A stretch of 64,000 nt of DNA from Streptomyces griseoviridis (GCF_005222485.1 NZ_CP029078.1:1364001-1428000); one strand, 5' to 3'. Positions 51,440-60,050 are shown, numbered from the stretch's first letter. Notes: generated by a model not told the origin, from the sequence alone. Translations and numbers: made by a program.

Positions 51440-52633
51440 TCAGCGGCGGGGCAGCGCGCGCTCCCTGCCGAGGCCGCCGAGCCACACGGCGGACGGCTTC
51501 GCGGTGCGCTCGAACGTCGTCGGGTCGACGGCGATCAGGCCGAACGTCGGCGCGAAGGAGCCCCATTCGTAGTTGTCCAGCGCGCTCCACGCCAGGTAGC
51601 CCTGGACGTTGAGGCCGTCCTCGATGGCGGCGGCGACCTCGCCGAGGGCGCCGGTGTAGTAGTCGACGCGGCGGCGGTCGTCGGCGGTGGCGATGCCGTT
51701 CTCGGTGACGATCAGCGGGACGTCGTCGCCGATGAGGTCGGCGGTGTGGCGCAGGGCGTGGCCGACGGCGGTCGGGTAGTACTCCCACTGGGTGAGGGTG
51801 CGCTCCACGTCGGCGGGGGCCGGGACCGGGCCGTTCGGGGCGATCTTGGTGCGGGTGTAGGACTGCACGCCGATCCAGTCGTCACCGCGGGCGGCCTCGA
51901 TGAAGACGTCCTCGCGCGGGTACCGGTACGCGGCGGTGGTCTGCTCGGCGCCGGGGAGGGCCTGGTAGACCTGGTTGGCGATGGTCCAGCCGACCTGGAT
52001 GTCGGGGTGGTTGGCGCGGACCGTCTTGACGGCCGCGTGGTGCGCGGCGATCACCGCGTGGGTGGTCTCCTCGTCCGGGGTGGGCAGTCCGGCGGGCGGG
52101 AAGCCCTGGTTGCCCGCCTTCGCGGCACCGGCCATCACGGCGATCATGTTCGGCTCGTTGATGGTGCACACGTGCCGGACGCCGTCGGCGATGATCGGCG
52201 CGCACCGGTCGACGTAGCGGGCGAACAGGTCGACGGCGCCGTCGGCGGTCCAGCCGCCGAGGTCCTCGAACCACTGCGGGACGGTGAAGTGGTGCAGGGT
52301 GACCATGGGGCGCAGGCCGCGGGCGAGGGCGCCGTCGACCATCCGCCGGTAGTGGGCGATCTCGGCGCGCGAGAAGTGGCCGGGGGCGGGCTCGATGCGG
52401 GACCACTCGATGCCGAACCGGTAGTCGGTGAAGCCGAGTTCGGCGAGCAGGTCCATGTCCTGCTCCCAGCGGTGGTAGCTGTCGCAGGCGTCGAGGCTGG
52501 GCTCCTCGATACCGGCCGCCGGGTCGTGCTCCTTGCGCCACCAGTCGCTGTTGACGTTGTTGCCCTCGATCTGGTGACCGGCGGTGGAGGCGCCCCACAG
52601 GAAGCCGTCGGGGAAGCGGGTGGTCTGCGTCAT
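51440..52633 (-). CDS. GH1 beta-glucosidase
   Basis: 397 residues from the ATG beginning MTQTTRFPDGFLWGAST; a longer frame to 52672 adds a basic stub. Family 1 hallmarks are present in order: FLWGASTAGHQIEG at the N-terminus, FGIEWSRIEP, TLHHFTVPQWF, the acid/base TINEPN near residue 155, the nucleophile IVTENGI near residue 320, and SALDNYEWG at the +1 subsite. No signal peptide, so it acts in the cytoplasm on imported beta-linked oligosaccharides. The protein is shorter than many GH1 enzymes, but both catalytic glutamates are there. It follows the sugar ABC permeases after a hairpin. Confidence 0.94.
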   Translation of the reverse strand: MTQTTRFPDGFLWGASTAGHQIEGNNVNSDWWRKEHDPAAGIEEPSLDACDSYHRWEQDMDLLAELGFTDYRFGIEWSRIEPAPGHFSRAEIAHYRRMVDGALARGLRPMVTLHHFTVPQWFEDLGGWTADGAVDLFARYVDRCAPIIADGVRHVCTINEPNMIAVMAGAAKAGNQGFPPAGLPTPDEETTHAVIAAHHAAVKTVRANHPDIQVGWTIANQVYQALPGAEQTTAAYRYPREDVFIEAARGDDWIGVQSYTRTKIAPNGPVPAPADVERTLTQWEYYPTAVGHALRHTADLIGDDVPLIVTENGIATADDRRRVDYYTGALGEVAAAIEDGLNVQGYLAWSALDNYEWGSFAPTFGLIAVDPTTFERTAKPSAVWLGGLGRERALPRR

Positions 52634-52704
52634 CGTTCTTCGCGTCTTTCTGGTGGGGGTGCGGGGGGACACGTGGAGTGCGGAAACGTGGGCGGGGGGG
52701 CATG

Positions 52705-52747
52705 CCGGACGGCGCGGTCACGCCGAGGGGGCGTGGACGCCGTCCGG
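52705..52747 (-). terminator. Nested GC hairpin between ABC permease and GH1 genes
   Basis: Outer arms CCGGACGGCG/CGCCGTCCGG (10 bp) enclose inner arms CACGCC/GGCGTG (6 bp), starting 5 nt after the permease stop. Inside an operon this more likely stabilises or attenuates mRNA than fully terminates it. Confidence 0.6.
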
Positions 52748-52752
52748 AGCCG

Positions 52753-53622
52753 CTACTTGAGGCCCGCGGTGGCGATGCCCTGGGTGAAGTGCCGTTGCAG
52801 GACGGCGAAGACGGCCAGGACCGGCAGCACGACGAGCAGGGAGCCGGCCATCAGCATGCCGTTGCCGCCGCCGACCGTGCGGTTGGGATCGTTGGCGAAG
52901 GTCGCGAGCGCCACCGGCAGGGTGTACTTGCCGGGGTCGTTGGTGGCGATCAGGGGCCAGATGAAGTTGTTCCACGAGCCGAGGAAGGTGAAGATCGTCA
53001 GCGTCGCGAGGGCCGGCTTGACCAGCGGCATCACGATCCGCCAGAAGATGTACCACTCCCCCGCGCCGTCGAGGCGGGCCGCTTCGAGGAGTTCGTCGGG
53101 CACCGACAGCATGAACTGCCGCATCAGGAACACCCCGAACGCGCCGGCCGCGAACGGCAGGACCAGGCCCGCGTAGGTGTCGATCAGACCGAGGCCGTTC
53201 ATCAGCACGTACAGCGGCAGGATCATCAGGTTGCCCGGGACCATCAGGGCGGCGAGCACGAGTCCGAAGACCTTGGAGCGCCCGCTGAAGTCGAGCTTGG
53301 CCAGCGCGTAGCCGAGCATCGAGCAGAACAGCAGGTTGCTGACGGTCACCAGGACGGCCACGATCAGCGAGTTGAGGAAGTACTGCGGCATGTCGAGCTG
53401 GTCGAGCAGCGCGGTGAAGTTCTCCAGCGTCCACCGGGAGGGGATCCACACCGGCGTGGTCGAGGTGAGGTCCTCCTTGGTCTTGAAGGCGGACAGCGCC
53501 ATCCACAGGAACGGCGCGGACATCACCAGGAGCCCGAGCGAGGCGACGATGTAGAGCAGCGGTCTGCGCGTCCGTCCGGAGCGCCGGGGGCGGTGGGCCG
53601 TGGCGGCCGTCTCGGCGGTCAT
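52753..53622 (-). CDS. Carbohydrate ABC transporter permease (MalG-like)
   Basis: 289 residues. Six hydrophobic segments are visible, starting with LLYIVASLGLLVMSAPFLWM. The EAA loop that contacts the ATPase reads EAARLDGAGEWYIFWRIVMP near residues 190-209. Helices TFLGSWNNFIWPL and GSLLVVLPVLAVFAVLQ are typical of the CUT1 group. The ATG overlaps the stop of the preceding permease (ATGA), so translation is coupled. No ATPase gene is nearby; many Streptomyces CUT1 importers share MsiK. Confidence 0.94.
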   Translation of the reverse strand: MTAETAATAHRPRRSGRTRRPLLYIVASLGLLVMSAPFLWMALSAFKTKEDLTSTTPVWIPSRWTLENFTALLDQLDMPQYFLNSLIVAVLVTVSNLLFCSMLGYALAKLDFSGRSKVFGLVLAALMVPGNLMILPLYVLMNGLGLIDTYAGLVLPFAAGAFGVFLMRQFMLSVPDELLEAARLDGAGEWYIFWRIVMPLVKPALATLTIFTFLGSWNNFIWPLIATNDPGKYTLPVALATFANDPNRTVGGGNGMLMAGSLLVVLPVLAVFAVLQRHFTQGIATAGLK

Positions 53623-54596
53623 CGGGTGTTGTCCTTCAGCAGGCGGAGCTGGAGCACCGTGATGCCCATGATCACGACGAACAGGACGTACGCCATCGCG
53701 CTGGCGTAGCCCATGTGGAAGAAGTTGAAGCCTTCCCGGTACATGTCGAGGGAGACGGTGAGGGTGGCGTCGGAGGGGCCGCCCTGGGTCATCACGAACG
53801 GTTCCTCGAAGACGTTGAGGTAACCGATGGTGGTGATGACGGTGGCGTACAGCAGCGTCGGCCGCAGCAACGGGACGGTGACGCGGCGCAGTTCCTGCCA
53901 GCCGCTCGCCCCGTCGAGGCGGGCGGCCTCGCGGACCTCGGCGGGGATCGCCTGGAGCCCGGCGATGCACAGCACCATGACGGTGCCGAGGTTGCGCCAG
54001 ACGGCCATGGCGATCAGGGACGGCATCGCCCAGGTCTCCGAGCCGAGGAAGTCCGGTGCGGTCAGGCCCACTTCGGAGGCGAGCGAGGCGATCAGACCGT
54101 CGGACGGGTCGAGCACGAACCGCCAGACGACGGCCACCGCGACGATCGTCGTGACGACCGGAGCGTAGAAACCGATCCGGAAGACGGTACGGGCCCGGTC
54201 GATGCCGTTGTTGAGCAGGACCGCCGCGAGGAGTCCGAGGACGATGGTCGCGGGGACGCCGACGACCACGAAGTAGGCGGTGTTGAAGAGGGAGGTGAGG
54301 AACTTGTCGTCCTGGAACAGCCGGGTGTAGTTGTCCAGGCCGACGAAGTCCGCCTCCAGCGGGCGGGTGACGTCACGGGCCCCGAAGTCGGTGAAGCTCA
54401 TCAGGAGCGTGGCGACGATCGGGAAGAGCATGAAGACGCCGAACAGCACCAGGAACGGCGTGGAGAACAGCCATCCGGTCAGGTTGTGCCGGCTGAGCGA
54501 GCGGCGGGGGCGCCGGGCCGACCCGGAACTCCCGCCGCCGCGCGGGCTCTTGTCGACGGCCGCGGCGGACGCGGCCGGTCCTGTCGTGAGGGACAT
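53619..54596 (-). CDS. Carbohydrate ABC transporter permease (MalF-like)
   Basis: 325 residues. A Gly/Ser/Arg-rich cytoplasmic N-terminus of about 40 residues is followed by six hydrophobic segments, beginning GWLFSTPFLVLFGVFMLFP. The EAA loop reads EAARLDGASGWQELRRVTVP near residues 233-252. It is the partner of the downstream MalG-like permease and starts 12 bp after the binding-protein stop. Confidence 0.94.
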   Translation of the reverse strand: MSLTTGPAASAAAVDKSPRGGGSSGSARRPRRSLSRHNLTGWLFSTPFLVLFGVFMLFPIVATLLMSFTDFGARDVTRPLEADFVGLDNYTRLFQDDKFLTSLFNTAYFVVVGVPATIVLGLLAAVLLNNGIDRARTVFRIGFYAPVVTTIVAVAVVWRFVLDPSDGLIASLASEVGLTAPDFLGSETWAMPSLIAMAVWRNLGTVMVLCIAGLQAIPAEVREAARLDGASGWQELRRVTVPLLRPTLLYATVITTIGYLNVFEEPFVMTQGGPSDATLTVSLDMYREGFNFFHMGYASAMAYVLFVVIMGITVLQLRLLKDNTR

Positions 54597-54608
54597 GAGG
54601 GGCTGCTC

Positions 54609-55853
54609 CTACTGGACGAGGCCGTCGATCTCGGACTGGGCCTTGTCCAGGGCGGCCTTCGCGGTGGACTTGCCCTGGGTGACCGACTCGATGGCGGTGT
54701 CCACCTTGGAGGTGATCTCGGTCAGCTTGGGCTGGGCGGGCGTCGACTTCGCGGTGTCCATCTGGGTGCGCCAGATCTTCATGGCGGGGTCGGTGGCGAG
54801 CGTGCCGGACTTCCAGGCGCCCGTGTTGGCGGGCAGGTCGTTGGTGCGCTCGAACCAGTCGGACTGGCCCTTGGCGTCGGTGAGGGAGGCGACGAACTCC
54901 TTGGCGGCGGCCTTGTGGTCGCTGTCCGCGGAGATCGCGAGGCTCGAGCCGCCCGCCATGGAGACGGACGCCTGGTCGGCGGGGACCGGGGCGACGGCCC
55001 ACTTGCCCTTGAGGCCCGGGTAGTTGTCGTCGAGGAGGCTGGTGAGCCAGGGACCGCCGAAGAACATCGGCACGGCGCCGGTGTTGAAGTCCTTGGTGAC
55101 GTCGTAGCCGGGCCGCACGGACTTCTCGCTCAGGTTCTTCTTGAAGTAACTGCCGTAGTTCTCCAGCGCCTTGACGGCGGCGGCAGAGTTCACGGCGGCC
55201 TTGCCGTCCTGGTCGAGGATGGCGCCGCCGGCCGAGTACAGGAACGGGTAGAAGCTCTGCACGGTGTCCAGGCCGCCGGGCTGGATGGACAGCCCCCACT
55301 TGGTGCCGGCCTTGGTCCGGTACGCCTCGGCGTCGCGCTGCAACTCGGCCATGGTCGCCGGGGCCTTGTCGATGCCGGCCTTCTTCGCGAGGTCGGTGCG
55401 GTAGAACAGCACGCGCGTGTCGACGTACCAGGGCACGCCGTAGGCCTTGCCGTCGTACGTGCCCTGCTGCCAGGCGGCCGGGAAGAAGTCGCCCTCGGCG
55501 AAGGTCTTGGTGTCGACCGGCTCCAGCACGCCCATGTCGGCGAACTCGCCGAGGTAGCTCCCGCCCATCTGGACCACGTCGGGCAGCTTCCCGGCGGCAG
55601 CGGCGGCGACCAGCTTCTGGTGCGCGACGTCCCAGCCGATCGGGGTGACCTTGACCGTGATGTTGGCGTGGGACTTCTGGTACGCCTTGGCGACGTCCCC
55701 GAGCTTCTCCCCCTCGGTCCCCATGGCCCAGACGGTCAGGGTCTGCTTGGCATCGGCTGCCACGCCCGCACCACCCGAGCCGCCACAGGCGGTGAGGGTG
55801 AGCGCAGACGCCAGGGTGAGGGCGAGCGACCCGATTGCGGCGGCGCGGTTCAT
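54609..55853 (-). CDS. Carbohydrate ABC transporter substrate-binding lipoprotein
   Basis: 414 residues. The start ATG at 55853 follows a strong AAGGAGGAG ribosome site and begins a lipoprotein signal ending in the lipobox LTLTAC (Cys near residue 23). The body is a cluster 1 sugar-binding protein: LTVWAMGTEGEKLGDVAKAYQ near the N-terminus, YGVPWYVDTRVLFYRTDLAKK in the hinge region, and MFFGGPWLTSLL. It should bring an oligosaccharide to the two permeases encoded next. A longer frame to 56030 includes the operator region and is rejected. Expression is probably repressed at the inverted repeat 26 bp upstream. Confidence 0.95.
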   Translation of the reverse strand: MNRAAAIGSLALTLASALTLTACGGSGGAGVAADAKQTLTVWAMGTEGEKLGDVAKAYQKSHANITVKVTPIGWDVAHQKLVAAAAAGKLPDVVQMGGSYLGEFADMGVLEPVDTKTFAEGDFFPAAWQQGTYDGKAYGVPWYVDTRVLFYRTDLAKKAGIDKAPATMAELQRDAEAYRTKAGTKWGLSIQPGGLDTVQSFYPFLYSAGGAILDQDGKAAVNSAAAVKALENYGSYFKKNLSEKSVRPGYDVTKDFNTGAVPMFFGGPWLTSLLDDNYPGLKGKWAVAPVPADQASVSMAGGSSLAISADSDHKAAAKEFVASLTDAKGQSDWFERTNDLPANTGAWKSGTLATDPAMKIWRTQMDTAKSTPAQPKLTEITSKVDTAIESVTQGKSTAKAALDKAQSEIDGLVQ

Positions 55854-55878
55854 GGCGTGCTCCTCCTTGAGCTTCCGG

Positions 55879-55907
55879 ATGTATGCGCTGTCTGTAAGCG
55901 CATACAT
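55879..55907. promoter_or_regulatory. 29-bp inverted repeat, probable LacI-type operator of sugar operon
   Basis: Perfect 11-bp arms ATGTATGCGCT and AGCGCATACAT flank a 7-nt spacer, just upstream of the ribosome site of the binding-protein gene. Its half-site closely matches AGCGCATTCAT upstream of the LacI-family gene, pointing to that protein as the regulator. Confidence 0.75.
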
Positions 55908-56349
55908 CACTCTCTTGCAGCACTTCGGGACCTGGCAAGGGGGGTCTTGGTCACACTCCCGTAACGAGCGGGACATCCGACACACGACCTCGACACCACC
56001 GAGGCCGCGTTCCGACGACACCGACGACACCTACGGCGTCCGCCGATAACCGGTGTGACAGCACCGTAAAACGGATGAATGCATAACTAAAGGAACTGTG
56101 ATCGAGGTCGCGGGGGATGGGGCGTGAGAGGTCGCGGGGGGGATGGGGCGTGAGGGGGACGGCGCCGTGGGCTTGGCTTGGCGGGGGTATTGGGGCCGGG
56201 GGGCGCGGGGGGATCGGTGCGGGCGCCCGCGGGGGGGTGCCGGGGGGTGCCGGGGGGCGGTGCCGGGGGGCCGGGGGGTGCCAGGGGGTCGGTGAGCGGA
56301 TCGGTGCCGGGGAGCCGGTGAGGGGGTCGGTGCCGCGCGGGTCTGGGGT

Positions 56350-56481
56350 GATCGGTGTCGTGGGCATGGACAGCCGGGGGATCGGTGCCGTGGGCATGGA
56401 CGGCCGGGGGGATCGGTGCCGTGGACATGGCTGGCCGAGGGGGATCGGTGCCGTGGACATGGACGGCCGGGGGGATCGACA
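56350..56481. repeat. G-rich tandem repeat, about 31-bp unit, four copies plus a partial
   Basis: Units begin with GATCGGTG at 56350, 56380, 56411 and 56443, with a degenerate GATCGAC at 56474. The core is GATCGGTGCCGTGGRCATGG then ACGGCCGGGG. Unit length drifts between 30 and 32 bp. It lies just upstream of the esterase-like gene. Confidence 0.85.
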
Positions 56482-56523
56482 CCGCAGCCCGCGCTCACCA
56501 CCAGGGCTGACTACAGTCACGGC

Positions 56524-57492
56524 ATGTCGCCGCTCCCCCACGCCTTCGCCTTCGACCCGACCCACGGTCGCGCCCTGGACGACCTGCTGGCCTTGGGCGC
56601 CCCGCCCGTCCCGGCCGACTTCGACGTCTTCTGGCGGGCGTTGCGGGCGGCGGCGCGACGGGTGCCCCCGCGTCCGCGTCTGGTCCGCGCGGTCGAGGAA
56701 CGGGACGGGCACCGGATCCACGAGGTGACGTACGACTCCCTCGGCGGCCGGTGCCACGCCCTGCTGGCGCTGCCGGTCGACGACAGGGCACAGCACGGGT
56801 TCGTGATCGGCCACGGCTACGGCGGGCGCGCCGACGTCGGGGCCGAACTGCCGCTCCCGCTGCCCGGCTCGGCGGCGATCCTCCCGATCGCGCCCGGCCT
56901 CCCGACGCTCGGCGTCCGGCCCGGCGTGCCGTCCGACCCGGCGGAGCACGTCCTGCACGGCATCGCCGCGCGCGAGACGTACGTCCTCGGCGACTGCGTG
57001 GCGGGGCTGTGGGGCGCCGCGTCGGCGCTGCTCGAACTGGTGCCCTCGCTGGAGGGGCGCCTCGGCTACCTCGGCGAGAGCTTCGGCGGCGGGATCGGCG
57101 CCCTCGCCCTGCCCTGGGACGACCGTTTCGGCGCGGCCCGGCTGACCGTCCCGACGTTCGGCAACCATCCCCTGCGGCTGACCCTGCCGTGCACCGGCAG
57201 CGGAGAGGCGGTGCGCGACCACGTCCGCGCGCATCCGGAGGCGGTGGAGGTGCTCGCCTACTTCGACGCGGCGACGGCCGCCACCCGGATACGCGTCCCG
57301 GTCCTGGCGGCCTGCGCCCTCTTCGACCCGGCGGTACCGCCGCCCGGCCAGTTCGCGGTGTACGGGGCGCTCGGCGGACCACGGCGCCTTGAGGTCCTGG
57401 AGGCGGGTCACTTCGCGTGGGAGGGGGAGGCGTCGGAGCGACGGTCACTGGACCGGGCGACGCGGGACTTCTTCCGGAGGGAACTGCTCTGA
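56524..57492 (+). CDS. Acetyl-xylan-esterase/cephalosporin-C-deacetylase-like alpha/beta hydrolase
   Basis: 322 residues from the ATG at 56524 (MSPLPHAFAFDP); a longer frame to 56416 runs through the tandem repeat and is rejected. The fold signature is GHGYGGR near residue 98, the nucleophile elbow GESFGG near 184 (GxSxG), an acidic strand LAACALFDPAVPPPG near 264, and a catalytic His in EAGHFAWEG near 298. This matches the AXE1 group of serine esterases, which deacetylate sugars or small molecules. No signal peptide is visible, so the enzyme is probably cytoplasmic. Substrate unknown; proximity to the sugar operon may be coincidental because it is divergent from it. Confidence 0.82.
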   Translation: MSPLPHAFAFDPTHGRALDDLLALGAPPVPADFDVFWRALRAAARRVPPRPRLVRAVEERDGHRIHEVTYDSLGGRCHALLALPVDDRAQHGFVIGHGYGGRADVGAELPLPLPGSAAILPIAPGLPTLGVRPGVPSDPAEHVLHGIAARETYVLGDCVAGLWGAASALLELVPSLEGRLGYLGESFGGGIGALALPWDDRFGAARLTVPTFGNHPLRLTLPCTGSGEAVRDHVRAHPEAVEVLAYFDAATAATRIRVPVLAACALFDPAVPPPGQFAVYGALGGPRRLEVLEAGHFAWEGEASERRSLDRATRDFFRRELL

Positions 57493-57557
57493 GAGGAGCG
57501 CCCCGGCCTCCGCATCCGCCGCCTGTGAGTGGGACCGGGTTCCGAGAGTCGATTCGA

Positions 57558-57947
57558 CTACATGTCGAGTGAGGCCAGTGCCCGGCGGGTGACGTCGGCC
57601 GGGGCCGCGGCGATGACGTCATCGAGCGCGTTCATGGAAGCCTGAAGGTCGCTGATGACCTGAGCGATGCGGTCACGCTCCTGGTGGAGGTCGGCGAGCA
57701 GGTCCGAACAGGTGGGGACGAGGCGGTCGCCGGTGTCCCGAAGGCACGGCAGGACCGTGCTGATCGTCGAGGTGCCCAGTCCTGCGGCCAGCAGGCTGCG
57801 GATACGGCGGACGATGGCGACGTCCTCTTCGACGTACTCCCGGTAACCGCCGGCGCCACGCTGCGGATGGAGCAGCCCCTGCTCCTCGTAGTAGCGCAAC
57901 AGGTAGACGGCCACGTCGGTCCGCCGGGACAACTCACCGATACGCAC
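57558..57947 (-). CDS. MerR-family transcriptional regulator
   Basis: 129 residues from a GTG at 57947 with a strong AGGAGG site 4 nt upstream; the frame is open to 58166 but that extension lies antisense to the MFS gene. Winged HTH: VRIGELSRRTDVAVYLLRYY, EEQGLL, GGYREYVEEDVAIVRR; then a long coiled coil (LADLHQERDRIAQVISDLQ). A single Cys pair (PCL and TCS) in the middle could matter for sensing, but this is speculative. It is divergent from an MFS exporter with a MerR-style promoter between, so it likely controls that exporter. Confidence 0.9.
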   Translation of the reverse strand: MRIGELSRRTDVAVYLLRYYEEQGLLHPQRGAGGYREYVEEDVAIVRRIRSLLAAGLGTSTISTVLPCLRDTGDRLVPTCSDLLADLHQERDRIAQVISDLQASMNALDDVIAAAPADVTRRALASLDM

Positions 57948-57986
57948 AGGGCCTCCTGATGGCCACTGGGACAGTGACCGCCCGGC

Positions 57987-58017
57987 TTGACTCTCATACC
58001 GATGTGAGACTTTAGCG
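57987..58017 (+). promoter_or_regulatory. MerR-type promoter of the MFS gene
   Basis: TTGACT (57987-57992) and TTTAGC/TTAGCG (58011-58017) are separated by 18-19 bp that contain the imperfect dyad CTCATACCGATGTGAG. The long spacer with an internal dyad is the MerR-family arrangement. The ATG follows about 9 nt after the -10 with no ribosome site, so the transcript is probably leaderless. Confidence 0.65.
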
Positions 58018-58025
58018 TCTGCCGC

Positions 58026-59216
58026 ATGACGGTGAACAACGGTTTCGCGACGCTCGCCGCACTGTGCGCGAGCGTCTTTGTCGTGGGTACCTCGGAGTAC
58101 CTGATCGCCGGGTTGCTGCCCCAGGTCGGCGAAGATCTGAACGTCTCCGTGGGTACCGCCGGACAAGCGGTGACCGCGTACGCGCTCGGAGTCGTGGTCG
58201 GCGGGCCGCTCATGGCACTGCTGACCTCACGTCTGCCGCGCAAGGGGCTCACCATCGGGCTGATGCTGCTGTTCGCGGCGGGCAGCGCGATCAGCGCCAC
58301 GGCGCCGTCGTTCGGCCTGCTCATGGTGGGCCGCGTGGTGTCCTCACTGAGTCACGCCGCGTTCCTGGCGCTTGCGCTGGTGACGGCGACCAGGGTGGTC
58401 CCGGCCGAGAAGACGGGCTCAGCCATCGCCACCGTGGCCTCCGGCTTCACCGTGGCCACCCTTCTCGGAGTGCCCCTGGGGGCCCTGCTCGGGCAAGGAG
58501 CCGGATGGAGGGCGCCGTTCACCGTACTGACCGTTCTGTCCCTGGTGGGCACCGTGCTCCTGGCCGCCGTACTGCCCCGGCAGGAGGCGCCGTCCACCCG
58601 GCTGCGCGACGAGTTCCGCGTGGTGGCCCGCCGGCCGGTCATGCTCGCCATCGCCACCACCGCGGTGGGCTTCGCCGGGGTCGCCACGGTGTTCACCTAC
58701 ATCGCCCCGCTGCTGACCCGCGTCTCCGGCTTCTCCGCCACGGCGGTCTCCGGTCTGCTGCTCGCCTACGGTGCAGGGGGTTTCCTCGGCAACCTCGCCG
58801 CCGGAAAGCTGACTGACAGGGCGATGAACGCCACCGTCCGCGGGATCTTCGGCGGGTTGACGGGAACGCTCCTGCTCGTCCCGTTCGCGGTGGTGCGGCA
58901 GCCCACCGCCGTGGCGGCGGTCCTGCTGCTCGGCCTGCTCGCCACCGCGACCATCGCCCCGCTGCAAGGGCTGATCCTGCACCACGCGGGCGCCGCGCCG
59001 AACCTGGCGGTCTCGGTCAACGTGGGCGCCTTCAACCTTGGCGCCGCAGCCGGCTCGGTCATCGGCGGCGCACTCGTCGCCGCGGGCGCTCTGCGCTGGA
59101 CAGGCCTGGCGGGCGCGGTACTGAGCCTGATCGGACTGACCCTGACCGGTCTCGTGCTGCCCCGGAAGCGCACACCGGCGAAGGACGCCGGACACGGAGC
59201 CTCCTTCACCACCTGA
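58026..59216 (+). CDS. MFS transporter (DHA1 drug-efflux type)
   Basis: 396 residues with about twelve hydrophobic segments. The N-terminus VVGTSEYLIAGLLPQVGEDL and the loop motif between helices 2 and 3 (LTSRLPRKG) fit the DHA1/AraJ-like group that exports small molecules or sugars. VVPAEKTGSAIATVASGFTV is the antiporter-like helix 5 region. It is divergent from a MerR regulator 78 bp away and probably induced by a compound that regulator senses. Substrate unknown; no resistance claim can be made from sequence. Confidence 0.9.
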   Translation: MTVNNGFATLAALCASVFVVGTSEYLIAGLLPQVGEDLNVSVGTAGQAVTAYALGVVVGGPLMALLTSRLPRKGLTIGLMLLFAAGSAISATAPSFGLLMVGRVVSSLSHAAFLALALVTATRVVPAEKTGSAIATVASGFTVATLLGVPLGALLGQGAGWRAPFTVLTVLSLVGTVLLAAVLPRQEAPSTRLRDEFRVVARRPVMLAIATTAVGFAGVATVFTYIAPLLTRVSGFSATAVSGLLLAYGAGGFLGNLAAGKLTDRAMNATVRGIFGGLTGTLLLVPFAVVRQPTAVAAVLLLGLLATATIAPLQGLILHHAGAAPNLAVSVNVGAFNLGAAAGSVIGGALVAAGALRWTGLAGAVLSLIGLTLTGLVLPRKRTPAKDAGHGASFTT

Positions 59217-59335
59217 CTCCCTGTCCACTCATCTCGCGGAGGAGGTCGGCGTGCACACGATCCAACTGGCGTGCCGCATCAGCTGTCTGAACCGGCTGCG
59301 GACCCTGTCCCGGAAGGATCGGTAAAGTCGTCGGC

Positions 59336-59974
59336 GTGCGTGAGGTGCGGGTGGTGTTGATCGGCGGGACGTCGAACGTCGGGAAGTCGACCGTCGCCCA
59401 GGTCGTGGCGGAGAGACTCGGGTTCGCGTACCTGACCACCGACCGGCTGGCCCGGCACCCCGGGCGGCCCTGGAGAACCCCGGAGTGGGAGGTGCCGGCC
59501 CATGTCGCCGAGCACTACGGATCACTCACGGTCGACGAACTGATCACGTCCGTTCTCGCCCACTACGACCGACTGTGGCCCCGCATCGAAGATCTGATCA
59601 CGACGCACGCGGCCGAGAACGGCGGCCGGACGGGCCTGGTCCTGGAGGGTTCCGCGCTCTGGCCCCGCCGCGTCGCGAGCCTGCGGGTGCCGCGAACGGC
59701 CGCCGTGTGGCTCACCGCGGACGACACCGTCCTACGCGCCCGCATTCACGCGGCGGGCCACTATGAAGCGGCCACGGGCGACGAACAGCACCTGATGGAC
59801 AAGTTCCTGGCCCGCACCGAGCGCTACCAGACCCTCATGACCGAAGCCCTCGGCAGCCTGGGCCTGGATCGCATCGACGCGGGTGACGGACGGTCCGCCG
59901 CAGACCTGGCCGACACGGTGCTCGCGGCAGCCGCCTTGCAGAACATGGTGGGACGGTCAACCGCCGTTCAGTGA
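59336..59974 (+). CDS. P-loop kinase-like protein (2-phosphoglycerate kinase/AAA type)
   Basis: 212 residues. A clear Walker A motif GGTSNVGKST lies at residues 10-19, with a Walker B-like acidic strand GLVLEGSALW near 100-109. The first half (LGFAYLTTDRLARHPGRPW) resembles small-molecule kinases that read a short substrate in a lid loop. Start GTG at 59336 gives a compact N-terminus; a GGAAGGA lies rather far upstream, so translation may be leaderless. It stands alone, 120 bp after the MFS gene. Substrate unknown. Confidence 0.8.
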   Translation: MREVRVVLIGGTSNVGKSTVAQVVAERLGFAYLTTDRLARHPGRPWRTPEWEVPAHVAEHYGSLTVDELITSVLAHYDRLWPRIEDLITTHAAENGGRTGLVLEGSALWPRRVASLRVPRTAAVWLTADDTVLRARIHAAGHYEAATGDEQHLMDKFLARTERYQTLMTEALGSLGLDRIDAGDGRSAADLADTVLAAAALQNMVGRSTAVQ

Positions 59975-60050
59975 CAGCTCGTTGCGGCGAACAGGTGGCG
60001 CTCCGGCCCTTCGTGCCGCTGCGGAGTGACGGGCGGCTGGGGAGGGCGGA

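Larger units (their letters stand above)
55854..56523. other. 670-bp gene-free region between sugar operon and esterase
   Basis: Holds the 29-bp operator of the sugar operon (55879-55907), an AT-richer patch around 56060-56100 with ATGAATGCAT, and a G-rich block (about 56115-56480) whose end is a tandem repeat. Open frames across the G-rich block look like composition artefacts. Confidence 0.6.

Noticed and set aside
55854..56030. N-terminal extension of the sugar-binding protein to 56030
   Set aside because: It covers the operator and places the lipoprotein signal internally; the ATG at 55853 has AAGGAGGAG upstream.
56117..56523. Open frames on both strands across the G-rich repeat
   Set aside because: Translations are simple Gly/Arg or Pro/Arg repeats that follow the DNA repeat unit.
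57948..58166. N-terminal extension of the second MerR protein to 58166
   Set aside because: It runs through the MFS promoter and antisense to the MFS gene; the GTG at 57947 has a strong AGGAGG and starts the conserved RIGELS.
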